Shown here: in pieces, positions 9,547 to 18,233 of the stretch | Numbering within the stretch: the stretch's first letter is position 1 | How the letters are laid out: every line of letters begins with the position of its first letter | Made by a program: the position numbers and the translations under genes | NCBI GenBank assembly: GCA_900539175.1 | Contig: UQAW01000022.1 | Coordinates: 1 to 47,373, forward strand | Source of the DNA: an uncultured Lachnospiraceae bacterium | GTDB lineage: Bacteria; Bacillota; Clostridia; Lachnospirales; Lachnospiraceae | Direction of reading: 5' to 3' | Length of the DNA stretch: 47,373 nucleotides | The notes under the pieces: model-generated | The model's database searches: none | The model's input: only the letters and a program-made list of their open reading frames with translations | Told to the model about the DNA's origin: nothing

Positions 9547-11301
9547 CTATACAAATGCATCATTCTTAATGTTTTGCACACACACATTATGGAAATTTGC
9601 ACCATACTTATCAAAAATCACCTTGTTTGTTTCTCTAAACATATAATCCTGGTTTGTAATTGCAACAGATGCATATTCTTCACTATATGCCACTCCCGTA
9701 TAAAAGCCGGTTTTCTGCACAAGAAACGGCAAAGCCAATAATACTGTCTGAAAATCGGTCTTCACATTCATCTGCAAATATTCATGCATCTTCTTCAGCA
9801 CTTCACTGCGTATCCAAAAACTTCCACCAATCGGTGTCAACGGTGCGCTTGTCTCCCGGACATTTATACGGATCTTCAAATTTTTCAACAGCTCCAGAGT
9901 ATCCTCATATCGGTTCATCCATCCATCGCCCAGATCAGCGAATAGCCGTCCAAAGTCCGGCACTGGCGGAATCATCATTCCAAGCCGCAAATTTTGCTGG
10001 AATACCTCCAGTAAGTTATCCACATACTCCGCACTCCCCAGCATATTCTCCCAATCGCGGAACTGCCAAGATACATCATTGCTGTACGGCTTACATTTCT
10101 CCACATTTTGCAAATATAAGATTCCTACATACGTATAACCATTACTGCCGATTCTTTCCATGGTCCGTAGAATCTCCAGATAATCCTTTATCTCACACTC
10201 AACCTTCTGCAAAGGATTTCTAATGCAGCTTTTGACGACTTGTGCTACTTCTTCACACAATTGTCTGTTACTGCCCAGAAGATACACATCTGCCCAAGAT
10301 GGAATCTCTTTCAAGAAACGTTTATACCAATTCAAGCGTCCGGTCCACTCTACTGCAATTAAAACAGCGGTTTTTCCCTCACTGACTCGTCCGTTTCCGT
10401 TTCCATATTTTGGAAGCATATAATTAAAATGCATATCTCGATGTACATCGCTGATATTTTCCAATCGAAGAATATTATCCCAGATTTCATCCTCACTGTA
10501 ATCCAGATTCTCTCTTATATATTCATAAGCATCAATGGATGTTTCTCCACAGGAATTCAATAAGAAATCACTGTAATCGGTAAAAAAGGAACGGCGCTTG
10601 ATCATCGGACAGCGTTTTTTCTCAATCATCTCCTTAATATAAAACATATTAGGACAATATGCATATCGTTCATATTCATCTGTATTCACATAGACATCCC
10701 AAGTAAAACCAAAGTCCTCAAAATGTTTTGTAAATATCGTTTCATACTCCACAATCGACTTCTGATAAGATACCGGGTTTTGCATATTAAATATGAAGTC
10801 TTTATATTGGTAACTCAGGAAAAGACTGGGACGTAATACCATAAAAAATGACTGTATATGTTCCGGCAGATAACCATATGGCAGCATTCCAAACGGGTCC
10901 GGATCTACCTTATGATGTTTTGTAATTCCCCAAAAATCCACGTCTCTTTCTGCCATTGTATCAAACATCTCTGAAAAAGGATACAATGGACCAAAAAAAG
11001 TATAATTCAGCATTACTACTTCATCATATTCAGCCAACTTCTTAAATCCGATGTAAAACAGCCCTTCCCGGTAGCCACCCACATCCAATCCAAGATTTGC
11101 CCTGCAGTAAACATCATCTGCAGCTCGTTTTAATTTCTGCAGCCCAGAACGTTCCACATAACCATTACTGATTACAAGAATATATTCCACACTATTCCGC
11201 AAATCCTCCAGCATATGACAAATATAATCATCTACAATTCCATCTTTATCAAAAAAAAGAAAAATTGCACATCGTCTAAGCTTTTTTTTTCCCAATATCA
11301 T
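9547..11301 (-). CDS. RgpF-family rhamnan synthesis protein 1
   Basis: 584 residues. The N-terminal half has CAIFLFFDKDGIVDDY, LGLDVGGYREGL and a GPLYPFSEMFDTM segment; the second half resembles the rhamnan-synthesis-F domain (Pfam RgpF) with a PLTPIGGSFWIR segment close to its end. RgpF of streptococci adds rhamnose to the wall rhamnan. It is paralogous to the next gene upstream, with the same two-part layout, but the core is more diverged (AVLIAVEWTGRL in place of the usual VHIYYEDL-type start), so it may act on a different linkage. AAGGAG is present upstream of the start. It lies in one operon with the exporter and the second RgpF protein. Confidence 0.85.
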   Translation of the reverse strand: MILGKKKLRRCAIFLFFDKDGIVDDYICHMLEDLRNSVEYILVISNGYVERSGLQKLKRAADDVYCRANLGLDVGGYREGLFYIGFKKLAEYDEVVMLNYTFFGPLYPFSEMFDTMAERDVDFWGITKHHKVDPDPFGMLPYGYLPEHIQSFFMVLRPSLFLSYQYKDFIFNMQNPVSYQKSIVEYETIFTKHFEDFGFTWDVYVNTDEYERYAYCPNMFYIKEMIEKKRCPMIKRRSFFTDYSDFLLNSCGETSIDAYEYIRENLDYSEDEIWDNILRLENISDVHRDMHFNYMLPKYGNGNGRVSEGKTAVLIAVEWTGRLNWYKRFLKEIPSWADVYLLGSNRQLCEEVAQVVKSCIRNPLQKVECEIKDYLEILRTMERIGSNGYTYVGILYLQNVEKCKPYSNDVSWQFRDWENMLGSAEYVDNLLEVFQQNLRLGMMIPPVPDFGRLFADLGDGWMNRYEDTLELLKNLKIRINVRETSAPLTPIGGSFWIRSEVLKKMHEYLQMNVKTDFQTVLLALPFLVQKTGFYTGVAYSEEYASVAITNQDYMFRETNKVIFDKYGANFHNVCVQNIKNDAFV

Positions 11302-11315
11302 ACTCTCTAATCTCC

Positions 11316-13109
11316 TTACATATGTCTCGGTGAATAAGACCTGATCGCTTCCAATAGCTCCCTGTAAGGTTTCACGCCTACTTTTTGAAACTCCGCCTGA
11401 TTCAACTCACGATTCATGTAATTCCAGTTATCTAATTCAATTCTTGCATAGGAATCCACCATCACCCAGGCTGGATAGTATCCCTCTTCCTGCACACAAA
11501 ACGGATAAATTCGTTCGATAGCATGCAGCACTGTGGCATCATCTGCGATTGGCTCTTCCGGCATCTCCTCGTACTGCCAGTCATGGGCAAACAAACACTT
11601 TAATGCCTTAGGTCTTACCCAAAACATAGATCCAAGAGGAGCAACCGGTTCTTTTTCCGGATTCAAATCCACATGAAGCCCCAATGTCTTGGCCAGTTGC
11701 TTTGCGACAGCAAAATTTTCTCCCCACTCACCTTTTCCTGTAGTGGGATAATATGGACCATGATTTGGAACCGGAGGTGTGAGAAGACCCAAGTATGGAT
11801 TTTCTTCAAATGTATTAATGATATTCTCCACAAAAACTTTGTTTTTCAACAAGTTCTCAAAGCACTTGTAAGACCAGGACTGCCCCAGTGACATTGGTGT
11901 CACCTGATATACTCTTTTATCATGCATTTTACAAATCAGATCATACCGATCAATCAAGTCTTTACAACCTACGATAAAAGGACCTACATCACGTCCCCTG
12001 TTTCCAACCACACGAAATTCCAGATTGTATGGAAAACTTTGAAATGCCTGCTTCACAATCTCCAGCTTTTTTGCATCAGGAACTGTTACATAAACATCTG
12101 TACCCTCCGGCATGCTTTCTGCATACTTGCGGCAATACTCTGCCAAATCTTCGTAATAAATATGAACAATTAATGCAAGCCTTAACTTTTTTCTATTTTT
12201 ATTTTTCACAATCCGTGATGAGAGCACAAAATTAAGCTGCATACGTTTCTTGATATCCGCCTGATTCTGTGTCCTTAACAAATTTTTCCATATAAGTCCG
12301 CAATCATAACTCAATTCTTTCTCTATATATTGGAAAGCATCTCTTGTAGCCTCTCCTCCGCTACGTTCCATAGCCTCCCCATATTCATGATAAAAAGATC
12401 TTTTCTTCATCACCGGACATCTTTTCTCTTCCAGCAAATAACGCGGAAAGTCTCTGAGGGGGTCGTACGTATATCCTTCCAAATCTTCACTGTCTGCATA
12501 AACTGCCCAACGAAATCCTTTTTCAGCAAATTTCTTTGTAAACACAGCTTCATAGCGTCCAATCGCCTCCTCATACCCGTGAATTTCCGGAAATTCTTTC
12601 CAGAAATTCTGAAACTCCCGGCTACTGACCAGACTTTTTCGAAAAACCATGAAAAAAGATTGAATATGTTTGGGAATATAACCATATTCAATCGTACCAA
12701 AAGGATCAAACGGCACCTCATGAAAATTTGTGATTCCCCAAAAATCGATATCCTTCCCTCTCATCGTATCAAACATCTCGGTAAAAGGGTAGAAAGGCCC
12801 ATACATGGTATCATTGCAAACTACAACTTCATCATATTGCATCAATTCCTCAAATCCGGGTTTTAGGATTCCTTCTTTATATGCAGTCACATCATATCCC
12901 TTGTTCTCCCGGCACAAGACCTCATCTGCTATGTGTTCCAGCCTATTCCGTCCGTCTTGCGATACTTCTCCATTGCAAATCACAAGCAGATGAGATACCA
13001 CATCCTTAAGACCCTTTAAAAAGAAATCATTATATTCATCTACAATACCATCTTTATCAAAGAATACATAAATTCCATATCTTTTTACATTGTCTTTTCT
13101 TATAATCAT
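11316..13109 (-). CDS. RgpF-family rhamnan synthesis protein 2
   Basis: 597 residues. N-terminal part: YGIYVFFDKDGIVDEY, ENKGYDVTAYKEG, MYGPFYPFTEMFDTM. C-terminal part from about residue 310 is a clear RgpF domain: LRLALIVHIYYEDL, then NRGRDVGPF (the conserved N-R-G-R-D motif) and PLGSMFWVRPKALK. Such proteins are cytoplasmic glycosyltransferases that lengthen or start rhamnan chains. The gene is 15 bases from the next gene of the operon and 30 bases from the ABC ATPase. Two neighbouring paralogues suggest two different rhamnosyl linkages in the repeat unit; this is inference. Confidence 0.9.
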   Translation of the reverse strand: MIIRKDNVKRYGIYVFFDKDGIVDEYNDFFLKGLKDVVSHLLVICNGEVSQDGRNRLEHIADEVLCRENKGYDVTAYKEGILKPGFEELMQYDEVVVCNDTMYGPFYPFTEMFDTMRGKDIDFWGITNFHEVPFDPFGTIEYGYIPKHIQSFFMVFRKSLVSSREFQNFWKEFPEIHGYEEAIGRYEAVFTKKFAEKGFRWAVYADSEDLEGYTYDPLRDFPRYLLEEKRCPVMKKRSFYHEYGEAMERSGGEATRDAFQYIEKELSYDCGLIWKNLLRTQNQADIKKRMQLNFVLSSRIVKNKNRKKLRLALIVHIYYEDLAEYCRKYAESMPEGTDVYVTVPDAKKLEIVKQAFQSFPYNLEFRVVGNRGRDVGPFIVGCKDLIDRYDLICKMHDKRVYQVTPMSLGQSWSYKCFENLLKNKVFVENIINTFEENPYLGLLTPPVPNHGPYYPTTGKGEWGENFAVAKQLAKTLGLHVDLNPEKEPVAPLGSMFWVRPKALKCLFAHDWQYEEMPEEPIADDATVLHAIERIYPFCVQEEGYYPAWVMVDSYARIELDNWNYMNRELNQAEFQKVGVKPYRELLEAIRSYSPRHM

Positions 13110-13139
13110 ACTGTTCCTCTCTCATCCGCGCTCTGACAC

Positions 13140-14417
13140 TTATTCAATTTCTACAGCCGAATCCATATCATAAAAACCGACCGTATTCTTGTCTGATATT
13201 ACATCAATATCACAGACATCATAAAGCCTGTGATATACAGTAAACTTATTACTGGTAAAGCCTACACATCCCAACGAAAGCAGATAAGTCTTTCCCTGTA
13301 GATTCATGCTCTGAGTAAATGTAACTATCTTTTCATCTCCTGCCTTTACTGGACCTGCTGATATATTCTCATACATGGTATTTGTACCAGTAATTTCTGT
13401 CCCTTGATTGTCTTTGATTGTAAATGCAAAAATCGGATCCTGTAAATCTTTGTGAAACCTGACTCTCATACGGATCTTAAAATCTGTTCCTTTTACAATT
13501 CCGGAATTAATCTCACCATGGTCATCAATCACTGCAAAATCAATAATCTCTGCCTGTTTCTCACCATAATCAAGCAGATTAGGATTTATTTCCAATCTTG
13601 TTTTCCACAGTACACCATACTCTTGATCTTCTGATCTCTTTGCAAGTTCACTCTGGGTTCCCTGCTCTATGATTTCACCGTTTTTGTTAACCAAAATTTG
13701 CTTGTACAAATCTACAATTCGTTTCGGCCGACCCTCTGCAACCTTCTGCCCTTGATTCAGCAGTACCACTCGATCACAATACTTGGAAATACTGCCCAAA
13801 TCATGACTTACAAACAAAATAGTCTTACCCAGCTTCTTAAACTCCTCAAATTTGTGATAACATTTTACCTGAAAGAATACATCTCCAACAGATAGCGCCT
13901 CATCTACAATTAAAATTTCAGGATCAATATTAATAGCCACTGCAAACGCCAGCCGGACAAACATACCGCTGGAATATGTCTTTACTGGCTGATATACAAA
14001 ATCACCAATATCTGCAAATGCCAATATGTCATTAATTCTGCTGTCAATTTCTTCTCTGGTAAATCCCATCATTGTTCCATTTAAGTAAATATTCTCAATG
14101 CCGGTATACTCCTGATTAAATCCGGCTCCCAATTCCAACAAAGCAGAAATCCTTCCATTGACTTTTACCTCACCATCGGTGGGGTTCAGCACACCAGTAA
14201 TAATCTTTAGAATCGTAGATTTCCCAGATCCATTGGTACCTATTATTCCCACACACTCTCCGTTTTTCACCTCAAATGACAGATCGCGCAGAGCATAGTG
14301 TTCCTTATATTTGGGAATCCTTGTTAAACCCAGGGACTCTTTCAGACGATCCATAGGCTTGTCGTACAACTTGTACATTTTTGAAACATTTCTTACCTGA
14401 ATTGCTGCCTCACTCAT
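13140..14417 (-). CDS. Polysaccharide ABC exporter ATPase with Wzt-like C-terminal domain
   Basis: 425 residues. The first 240 form an ABC nucleotide-binding domain: Walker A GTNGSGKST near residue 58, signature YSSGM, Walker B ILIVDEA and switch His in FVSHD. This is the TagH/Wzt/RgpD type. Residues about 265-425 are an added beta-sandwich-like domain (EIIDFAVIDDHGE, GTDFKIRMRV, FAFTIKDNQGTEITGTNT), matching the Wzt C-terminal carbohydrate-binding module, which in E. coli O9a reads the chain-end cap before export. It pairs with the permease 13 bases upstream. Streptococcal RgpD/GacE proteins are of similar length, so an extended ATPase alone is not unique; its presence beside a methyltransferase and kinase is the telling point. 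Confidence 0.93.
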   Translation of the reverse strand: MSEAAIQVRNVSKMYKLYDKPMDRLKESLGLTRIPKYKEHYALRDLSFEVKNGECVGIIGTNGSGKSTILKIITGVLNPTDGEVKVNGRISALLELGAGFNQEYTGIENIYLNGTMMGFTREEIDSRINDILAFADIGDFVYQPVKTYSSGMFVRLAFAVAINIDPEILIVDEALSVGDVFFQVKCYHKFEEFKKLGKTILFVSHDLGSISKYCDRVVLLNQGQKVAEGRPKRIVDLYKQILVNKNGEIIEQGTQSELAKRSEDQEYGVLWKTRLEINPNLLDYGEKQAEIIDFAVIDDHGEINSGIVKGTDFKIRMRVRFHKDLQDPIFAFTIKDNQGTEITGTNTMYENISAGPVKAGDEKIVTFTQSMNLQGKTYLLSLGCVGFTSNKFTVYHRLYDVCDIDVISDKNTVGFYDMDSAVEIE

Positions 14418-14430
14418 ATTTTTTCCTCAC

Positions 14431-15825
14431 TTATAATATATCTGCAAAATGCACTTTCAATCGTTTGAAGATAATTGTTCCTACCGCAAACAGGACTGTT
14501 GTGACAATCCAATAATAGAATGTCAAATCGAAACGTTCCCAAAACCAAACTTTATTAATCAGCGCATCCCGGTACCCATTTACAATATAATACAGAGGAT
14601 TTGCCTTAAAAATCATAGTAAGCCATTCCGGAAAATCTGCACCAAGTACTTCGATATTCCACATAATCGGAGTCATCCACACGCCAATCTGAAGCACAAT
14701 ATTAATGATCTGAGTCAGGTCGCGGAAGAAAATTACAATTGCACAGGTTGCATAACATATTCCCAAAGTAAACAGAAACAACGCCGCCGTATAATAAACT
14801 ACCTGCAACACATAAAGATCCGGAAAATAACCGTAACATGTATAAAGCACCAGCATAAAAGCCACAAAAAATGCATGTACAAAAAGAGCAGAAACTGCTT
14901 TTACGATAGGAAGAACACTGATTTTAAATACAACCTTTTTTACAAGATAACTGTACTCAATGAGTGCATTCGTTCCTCCATTCAGAGTGTCCTGGAAAAA
15001 AAACCATGGAACCAGACCTGCCACAAGCCATAATACAAAGGGAAAGTTGCCTATATTTCCACTTCTCAAACCCACCTGAAATACAAACCAATAAACCAAC
15101 ACTGTAATAATCGGCTGCACAAACGCCCAGGTAATCCCAAGATAAGATCCTGCATATTTCGTTTTAAAATCATTCTTTGCAAGACTCATAATCAACTTTC
15201 TGTTTTGGATCAATTCCAACGGCAGAGAGAAAAATTTCTTCCGAAAGCAGACAACAGCCAAACAAGCCAGATCAAACAATCCTGCCAAAAGAACAATCTT
15301 AACCCAGTTTACCGTATGAAGATGATCAGTCACCTGCTTCTGCAAAACAGAAGGACCTACCGCTATGGCAAGGTAAGGATCCTCTCCCCGTACTTCAAAC
15401 TCTATTAGTCCGCTCTCTGCAATTGTTACTCCCACATTATGATTCTCCAATAAGGAATCTTCCCCGAATTCTCCGGAATTAATATCGGCTCTTTCCCCCC
15501 TATACTCATAATAAACATCCCGAATCTGAAACTTCGTTCCTCCATCTCCAAAATCCAATCGAATTGCCGTATTCAGTGAATCCATATCAAACACTAATCT
15601 CTGAACTGTACCTGGAGTTTCATAAGATTCCGTTTTCGCATGTTCGATATCAAAAACATTGGTTACAGAATAAAATGCCGTAATCTCTGATTTTTCATCT
15701 GCACAGACAGACAGATGTAAAGACACATTATCACTTTGTGGGGGCTGATGGCGCAAAATCCCTACATTTACTAACACCACTGCCGCAAACAGAAAAGCCA
15801 ATATCACTTTTTTTTTGACAGACAT
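14431..15825 (-). CDS. Polysaccharide ABC exporter permease with extra N-terminal outer domain
   Basis: 464 residues, against about 260-270 for ordinary Wzm/TagG permeases. Residues 205-464 are the classic ABC-2 membrane domain with KNDFKTKYAGSYLGITWAFVQP at its start and six membrane helices. In front lie a first membrane helix (about 8-25), roughly 145 residues predicted outside the cell, and a second helix (about 172-192). The outer part includes a beta-rich stretch with RLDFGDGGTKFQIRDVYYEY. The fused domain could bind the emerging chain or the wall acceptor; I do not recognise its family with certainty. It forms the export channel with the following ATPase. Confidence 0.9.
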   Translation of the reverse strand: MSVKKKVILAFLFAAVVLVNVGILRHQPPQSDNVSLHLSVCADEKSEITAFYSVTNVFDIEHAKTESYETPGTVQRLVFDMDSLNTAIRLDFGDGGTKFQIRDVYYEYRGERADINSGEFGEDSLLENHNVGVTIAESGLIEFEVRGEDPYLAIAVGPSVLQKQVTDHLHTVNWVKIVLLAGLFDLACLAVVCFRKKFFSLPLELIQNRKLIMSLAKNDFKTKYAGSYLGITWAFVQPIITVLVYWFVFQVGLRSGNIGNFPFVLWLVAGLVPWFFFQDTLNGGTNALIEYSYLVKKVVFKISVLPIVKAVSALFVHAFFVAFMLVLYTCYGYFPDLYVLQVVYYTAALFLFTLGICYATCAIVIFFRDLTQIINIVLQIGVWMTPIMWNIEVLGADFPEWLTMIFKANPLYYIVNGYRDALINKVWFWERFDLTFYYWIVTTVLFAVGTIIFKRLKVHFADIL

Positions 15826-15839
15826 GTAACAATAATCTC

Positions 15840-16397
15840 CTATCTTTGATTAAAGGTTTCCTTTAACCCCTTCCACTTCTGATCCTTTTCGGAAATTGTC
15901 AGTTCCATTCCCGGCTGAATCGGCCATTCCACTCCAATCTCAGGATCATTCCATGCCAATCCGCCCTCATCGTTTGGATGATAAAAATCTGTACACTTAT
16001 AAGCAAATTCTGCAGACTCTGACAATACCAGAAAACCATGTGCAAAGTTCTTCGGTATGAAAAACTGCTTCTTATTTTCTGCTGACAACAACACCCCATA
16101 CCACTTTCCGTAAGTAGCCGAACCTTTTCTCAAATCAACAGCCACATCGAAAACTTCGCCGCTGACTACGCGAACCAACTTATCCTGGGGATAATTAATC
16201 TGAAAATGCAGCCCTCTAAGGACACCGTATTTGGAACTGGACTGATTATCCTGTACAAATTCCATGTCAATTCCTGCCGCTTTGTAATCATTATAATTAT
16301 AGGTTTCCATAAAATAACCGCGTTCATCACCAAATACAGCAGGTGTGATAATCTTCAGTCCTTCAATTTCACATGTTTCAACTTGAATCTTTCCCAT
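15840..16397 (-). CDS. rmlC: dTDP-4-dehydrorhamnose 3,5-epimerase RmlC
   Basis: 185 residues, the normal size. It epimerises C3 and C5 of dTDP-4-keto-6-deoxyglucose. Seen motifs: ERGYFMETYNYNDY, QDNQSSSKYGVLRGLHFQ with the catalytic His, DVAVDLRKGSATYGKW and FIPKNFAHGFLVLSE. AAGGAG lies 7 bases before the ATG. The gene sits between an SDR and the exporter permease in the same operon, feeding dTDP-rhamnose synthesis. Confidence 0.97.
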   Translation of the reverse strand: MGKIQVETCEIEGLKIITPAVFGDERGYFMETYNYNDYKAAGIDMEFVQDNQSSSKYGVLRGLHFQINYPQDKLVRVVSGEVFDVAVDLRKGSATYGKWYGVLLSAENKKQFFIPKNFAHGFLVLSESAEFAYKCTDFYHPNDEGGLAWNDPEIGVEWPIQPGMELTISEKDQKWKGLKETFNQR

Positions 16398-16409
16398 ATC
16401 TTTTCTCCT

Positions 16410-17237
16410 TCATCTTTTCAAAATCGTGTCAATTTTTGTTGGATTCCCCCAAATGCCCGGAGAATCATACGGCCTGTCTGGGTAGACTCCATAGTCAAGC
16501 CGAATATTCAGACCGTGTTCCTGAATAAAGTTTTCCACTTCTTCTGCTAATGTATGTGGTTTTCCAGTACAGCAGTTAATAATCCCCGTAACCTCTGTCT
16601 GTTCTGCAACCGCCACTATCTGTTCTGCAAGCTGGTCTACCTTTATAAAATCGTACTTGTTCTTTCCGGTGGTAAATGGAAACGTGGTTTTTCCTTCCAT
16701 GTCGGCTTTCATAATTTTGGAAAAAATAGAATTATTTTTTAAATCGTCACCTAAGATATAAAATCCTCTTAACCACTGCATGCATACCTGATGTTCCTTT
16801 GCCATCTCCAAACATACCTGACGGAGTGTATTTTTAGCAATTCCATATAAAGATTTAGGGTTGGTAGGAGTATTTTCATCAACCGCACCTACCCAGTATC
16901 CTACTTCATGCATACTTCCCATAACTACAAAATGTTTACAGCCGCCCTCCATCATCTTTTTCAGAAATATATAGTGTCCGGGCAAATCCATAATATGACT
17001 ATCCGCATTATGGATAAAGCCATTCCGCCATGCCAGATGAATGCATACTTCAGGTTCCATAAAACGCTGAAATGTATCATCTTTTCCACTGAAAATATCC
17101 TCTTGCAGACATACTGCCCGCTTATCTACGCTTGTATAATTCACATCGGCAGCATATACCTCATGCCCACGTTCCAATAGAAGCCTCACAATATGACTGC
17201 CAATATAACCATTGGCTCCTGTTACCAAAACTCTCAT
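16410..17237 (-). CDS. NAD(P)-dependent SDR epimerase/reductase between rmlC and rmlA
   Basis: About 275 residues of the extended SDR type: GANGYIG nucleotide-binding motif at the N terminus and YGIAK active-site motif, with GSMHEVGYWVG before it supplying the Ser. The start is set at 17237, where GGTGATC precedes the ATG; the longer reading (17276) would overlap rmlA by 17 bases. Its place inside the rml genes suggests a dTDP-sugar substrate, for example a second 4-keto reductase making dTDP-6-deoxy-L-talose in place of rhamnose, but the substrate cannot be fixed from the sequence. It is distinct from RmlD and RmlB in sequence. Confidence 0.85.
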   Translation of the reverse strand: MRVLVTGANGYIGSHIVRLLLERGHEVYAADVNYTSVDKRAVCLQEDIFSGKDDTFQRFMEPEVCIHLAWRNGFIHNADSHIMDLPGHYIFLKKMMEGGCKHFVVMGSMHEVGYWVGAVDENTPTNPKSLYGIAKNTLRQVCLEMAKEHQVCMQWLRGFYILGDDLKNNSIFSKIMKADMEGKTTFPFTTGKNKYDFIKVDQLAEQIVAVAEQTEVTGIINCCTGKPHTLAEEVENFIQEHGLNIRLDYGVYPDRPYDSPGIWGNPTKIDTILKR

Positions 17238-17259
17238 ATGATCACCATTTTCGCTTTCT

Positions 17260-18129
17260 TTATAGTCCCTCCACAATATCCATCAGGTATTGTCCATAAG
17301 CAGTCTTAAGCAACGGCTGCGCCAGTTTCATCAATTGATCCCTATTAATAAAGCCTCGCTTATATGCTATTTCCTCAATACAAGAAATATATAGTCCCTG
17401 CCTCTTCTGGAATGCAGCCACAAAATCAGCTGCATCTAACAATGAATCGTGATTTCCCGTATCTAACCATGCAAACCCCCGACCGAGTGTTTCCACATGA
17501 AGTGTCCCACGTCTCAGATACTCATTATTAACACTGGTAATCTCGATCTCCCCACGTGCCGATGGCTTCACATTCTTTGCGATCTCCACTACATCATTAT
17601 CATAAAAATACAATCCCGGCACGGCATATTTTGATTTGGGATGCTCAGGTTTTTCTTCAATGGAAAGGGCTTTTCCTTCTTCATCAAATTCAACCACTCC
17701 ATATTCCCGCGGATCTTTTACATAGTAACCAAAAATTGTTGCGCCGTGTTCTCTTGCTGCGGCAACTTTCAACACATTTGAGAAGCTTTGTCCATAGAAA
17801 ATATTGTCTCCTAGAACCAACGCCACATTATCATTTCCAATAAATTCTTCCCCTACAATAAAAGCATCCGCCAAACCACGTGGGGATTCCTGCACTGCAT
17901 AAGACATCGACAGCCCCAACTGCTCACCAGTACCGAATAATTCCTCAAACACCGGCAGATCTCTGGGTGTTGAAATAATCAATATCTCTCTAATTCCCGC
18001 AAGCATAAGTGTAGACAACGGATAGTAGATCATCGGTTTATCGTATACCGGCATAATCTGCTTTGAAATGGCTTTTGTCAATGGATATAGCCTTGTACCC
18101 GAACCGCCTGCTAATATAATTCCCTTCAT
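17260..18129 (-). CDS. rmlA: Glucose-1-phosphate thymidylyltransferase RmlA
   Basis: 289 residues. It makes dTDP-glucose from glucose-1-phosphate and dTTP, the first step to dTDP-L-rhamnose. The signature LAGGSGTRLYPLT and KQIMPVYDKPMIYYPLSTLM are at the N terminus, with VLGDNIFYGQ and FAWLDTGNHDSLLDA further on; length and motifs are those of the long, allosterically regulated form. GGAGG is 9 bases upstream of the ATG. It is the first gene after the hairpin at 18178-18209 and heads the run leading to rmlC, the exporter and the glycosyltransferases. Confidence 0.98.
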   Translation of the reverse strand: MKGIILAGGSGTRLYPLTKAISKQIMPVYDKPMIYYPLSTLMLAGIREILIISTPRDLPVFEELFGTGEQLGLSMSYAVQESPRGLADAFIVGEEFIGNDNVALVLGDNIFYGQSFSNVLKVAAAREHGATIFGYYVKDPREYGVVEFDEEGKALSIEEKPEHPKSKYAVPGLYFYDNDVVEIAKNVKPSARGEIEITSVNNEYLRRGTLHVETLGRGFAWLDTGNHDSLLDAADFVAAFQKRQGLYISCIEEIAYKRGFINRDQLMKLAQPLLKTAYGQYLMDIVEGL

Positions 18130-18177
18130 CCTAATATTCCTCCATAAGCTCCTAATTGGTTCTACTTCTTATAGACG

Positions 18178-18209
18178 CAAAAAAGCAGTGTTGAATCACC
18201 AGCCACTGC
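18178..18209 (-). terminator. Hairpin with T-run between rmlB and rmlA
   Basis: On the minus strand GCAGTG (18204-18209) pairs with CACTGC (18185-18190), followed directly by seven T. It lies in the 104-base gap after the rmlB stop codon. It may end the rmlB transcript or act as a leaky attenuator before rmlA; a weak TTCAAC/TATAAG pair nearby could restart transcription. Confidence 0.7.
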
Positions 18210-18233
18210 AATTTGCTCAACTATCCGATTATA

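Noticed and set aside
12330..12866. Plus-strand 178-codon frame opposite the second RgpF gene
   Set aside because: Antisense shadow of a well-supported gene.
14449..15033. Plus-strand 194-codon frame opposite the permease
   Set aside because: The minus-strand permease is clear in this place; the antisense frame has no recognisable motif.
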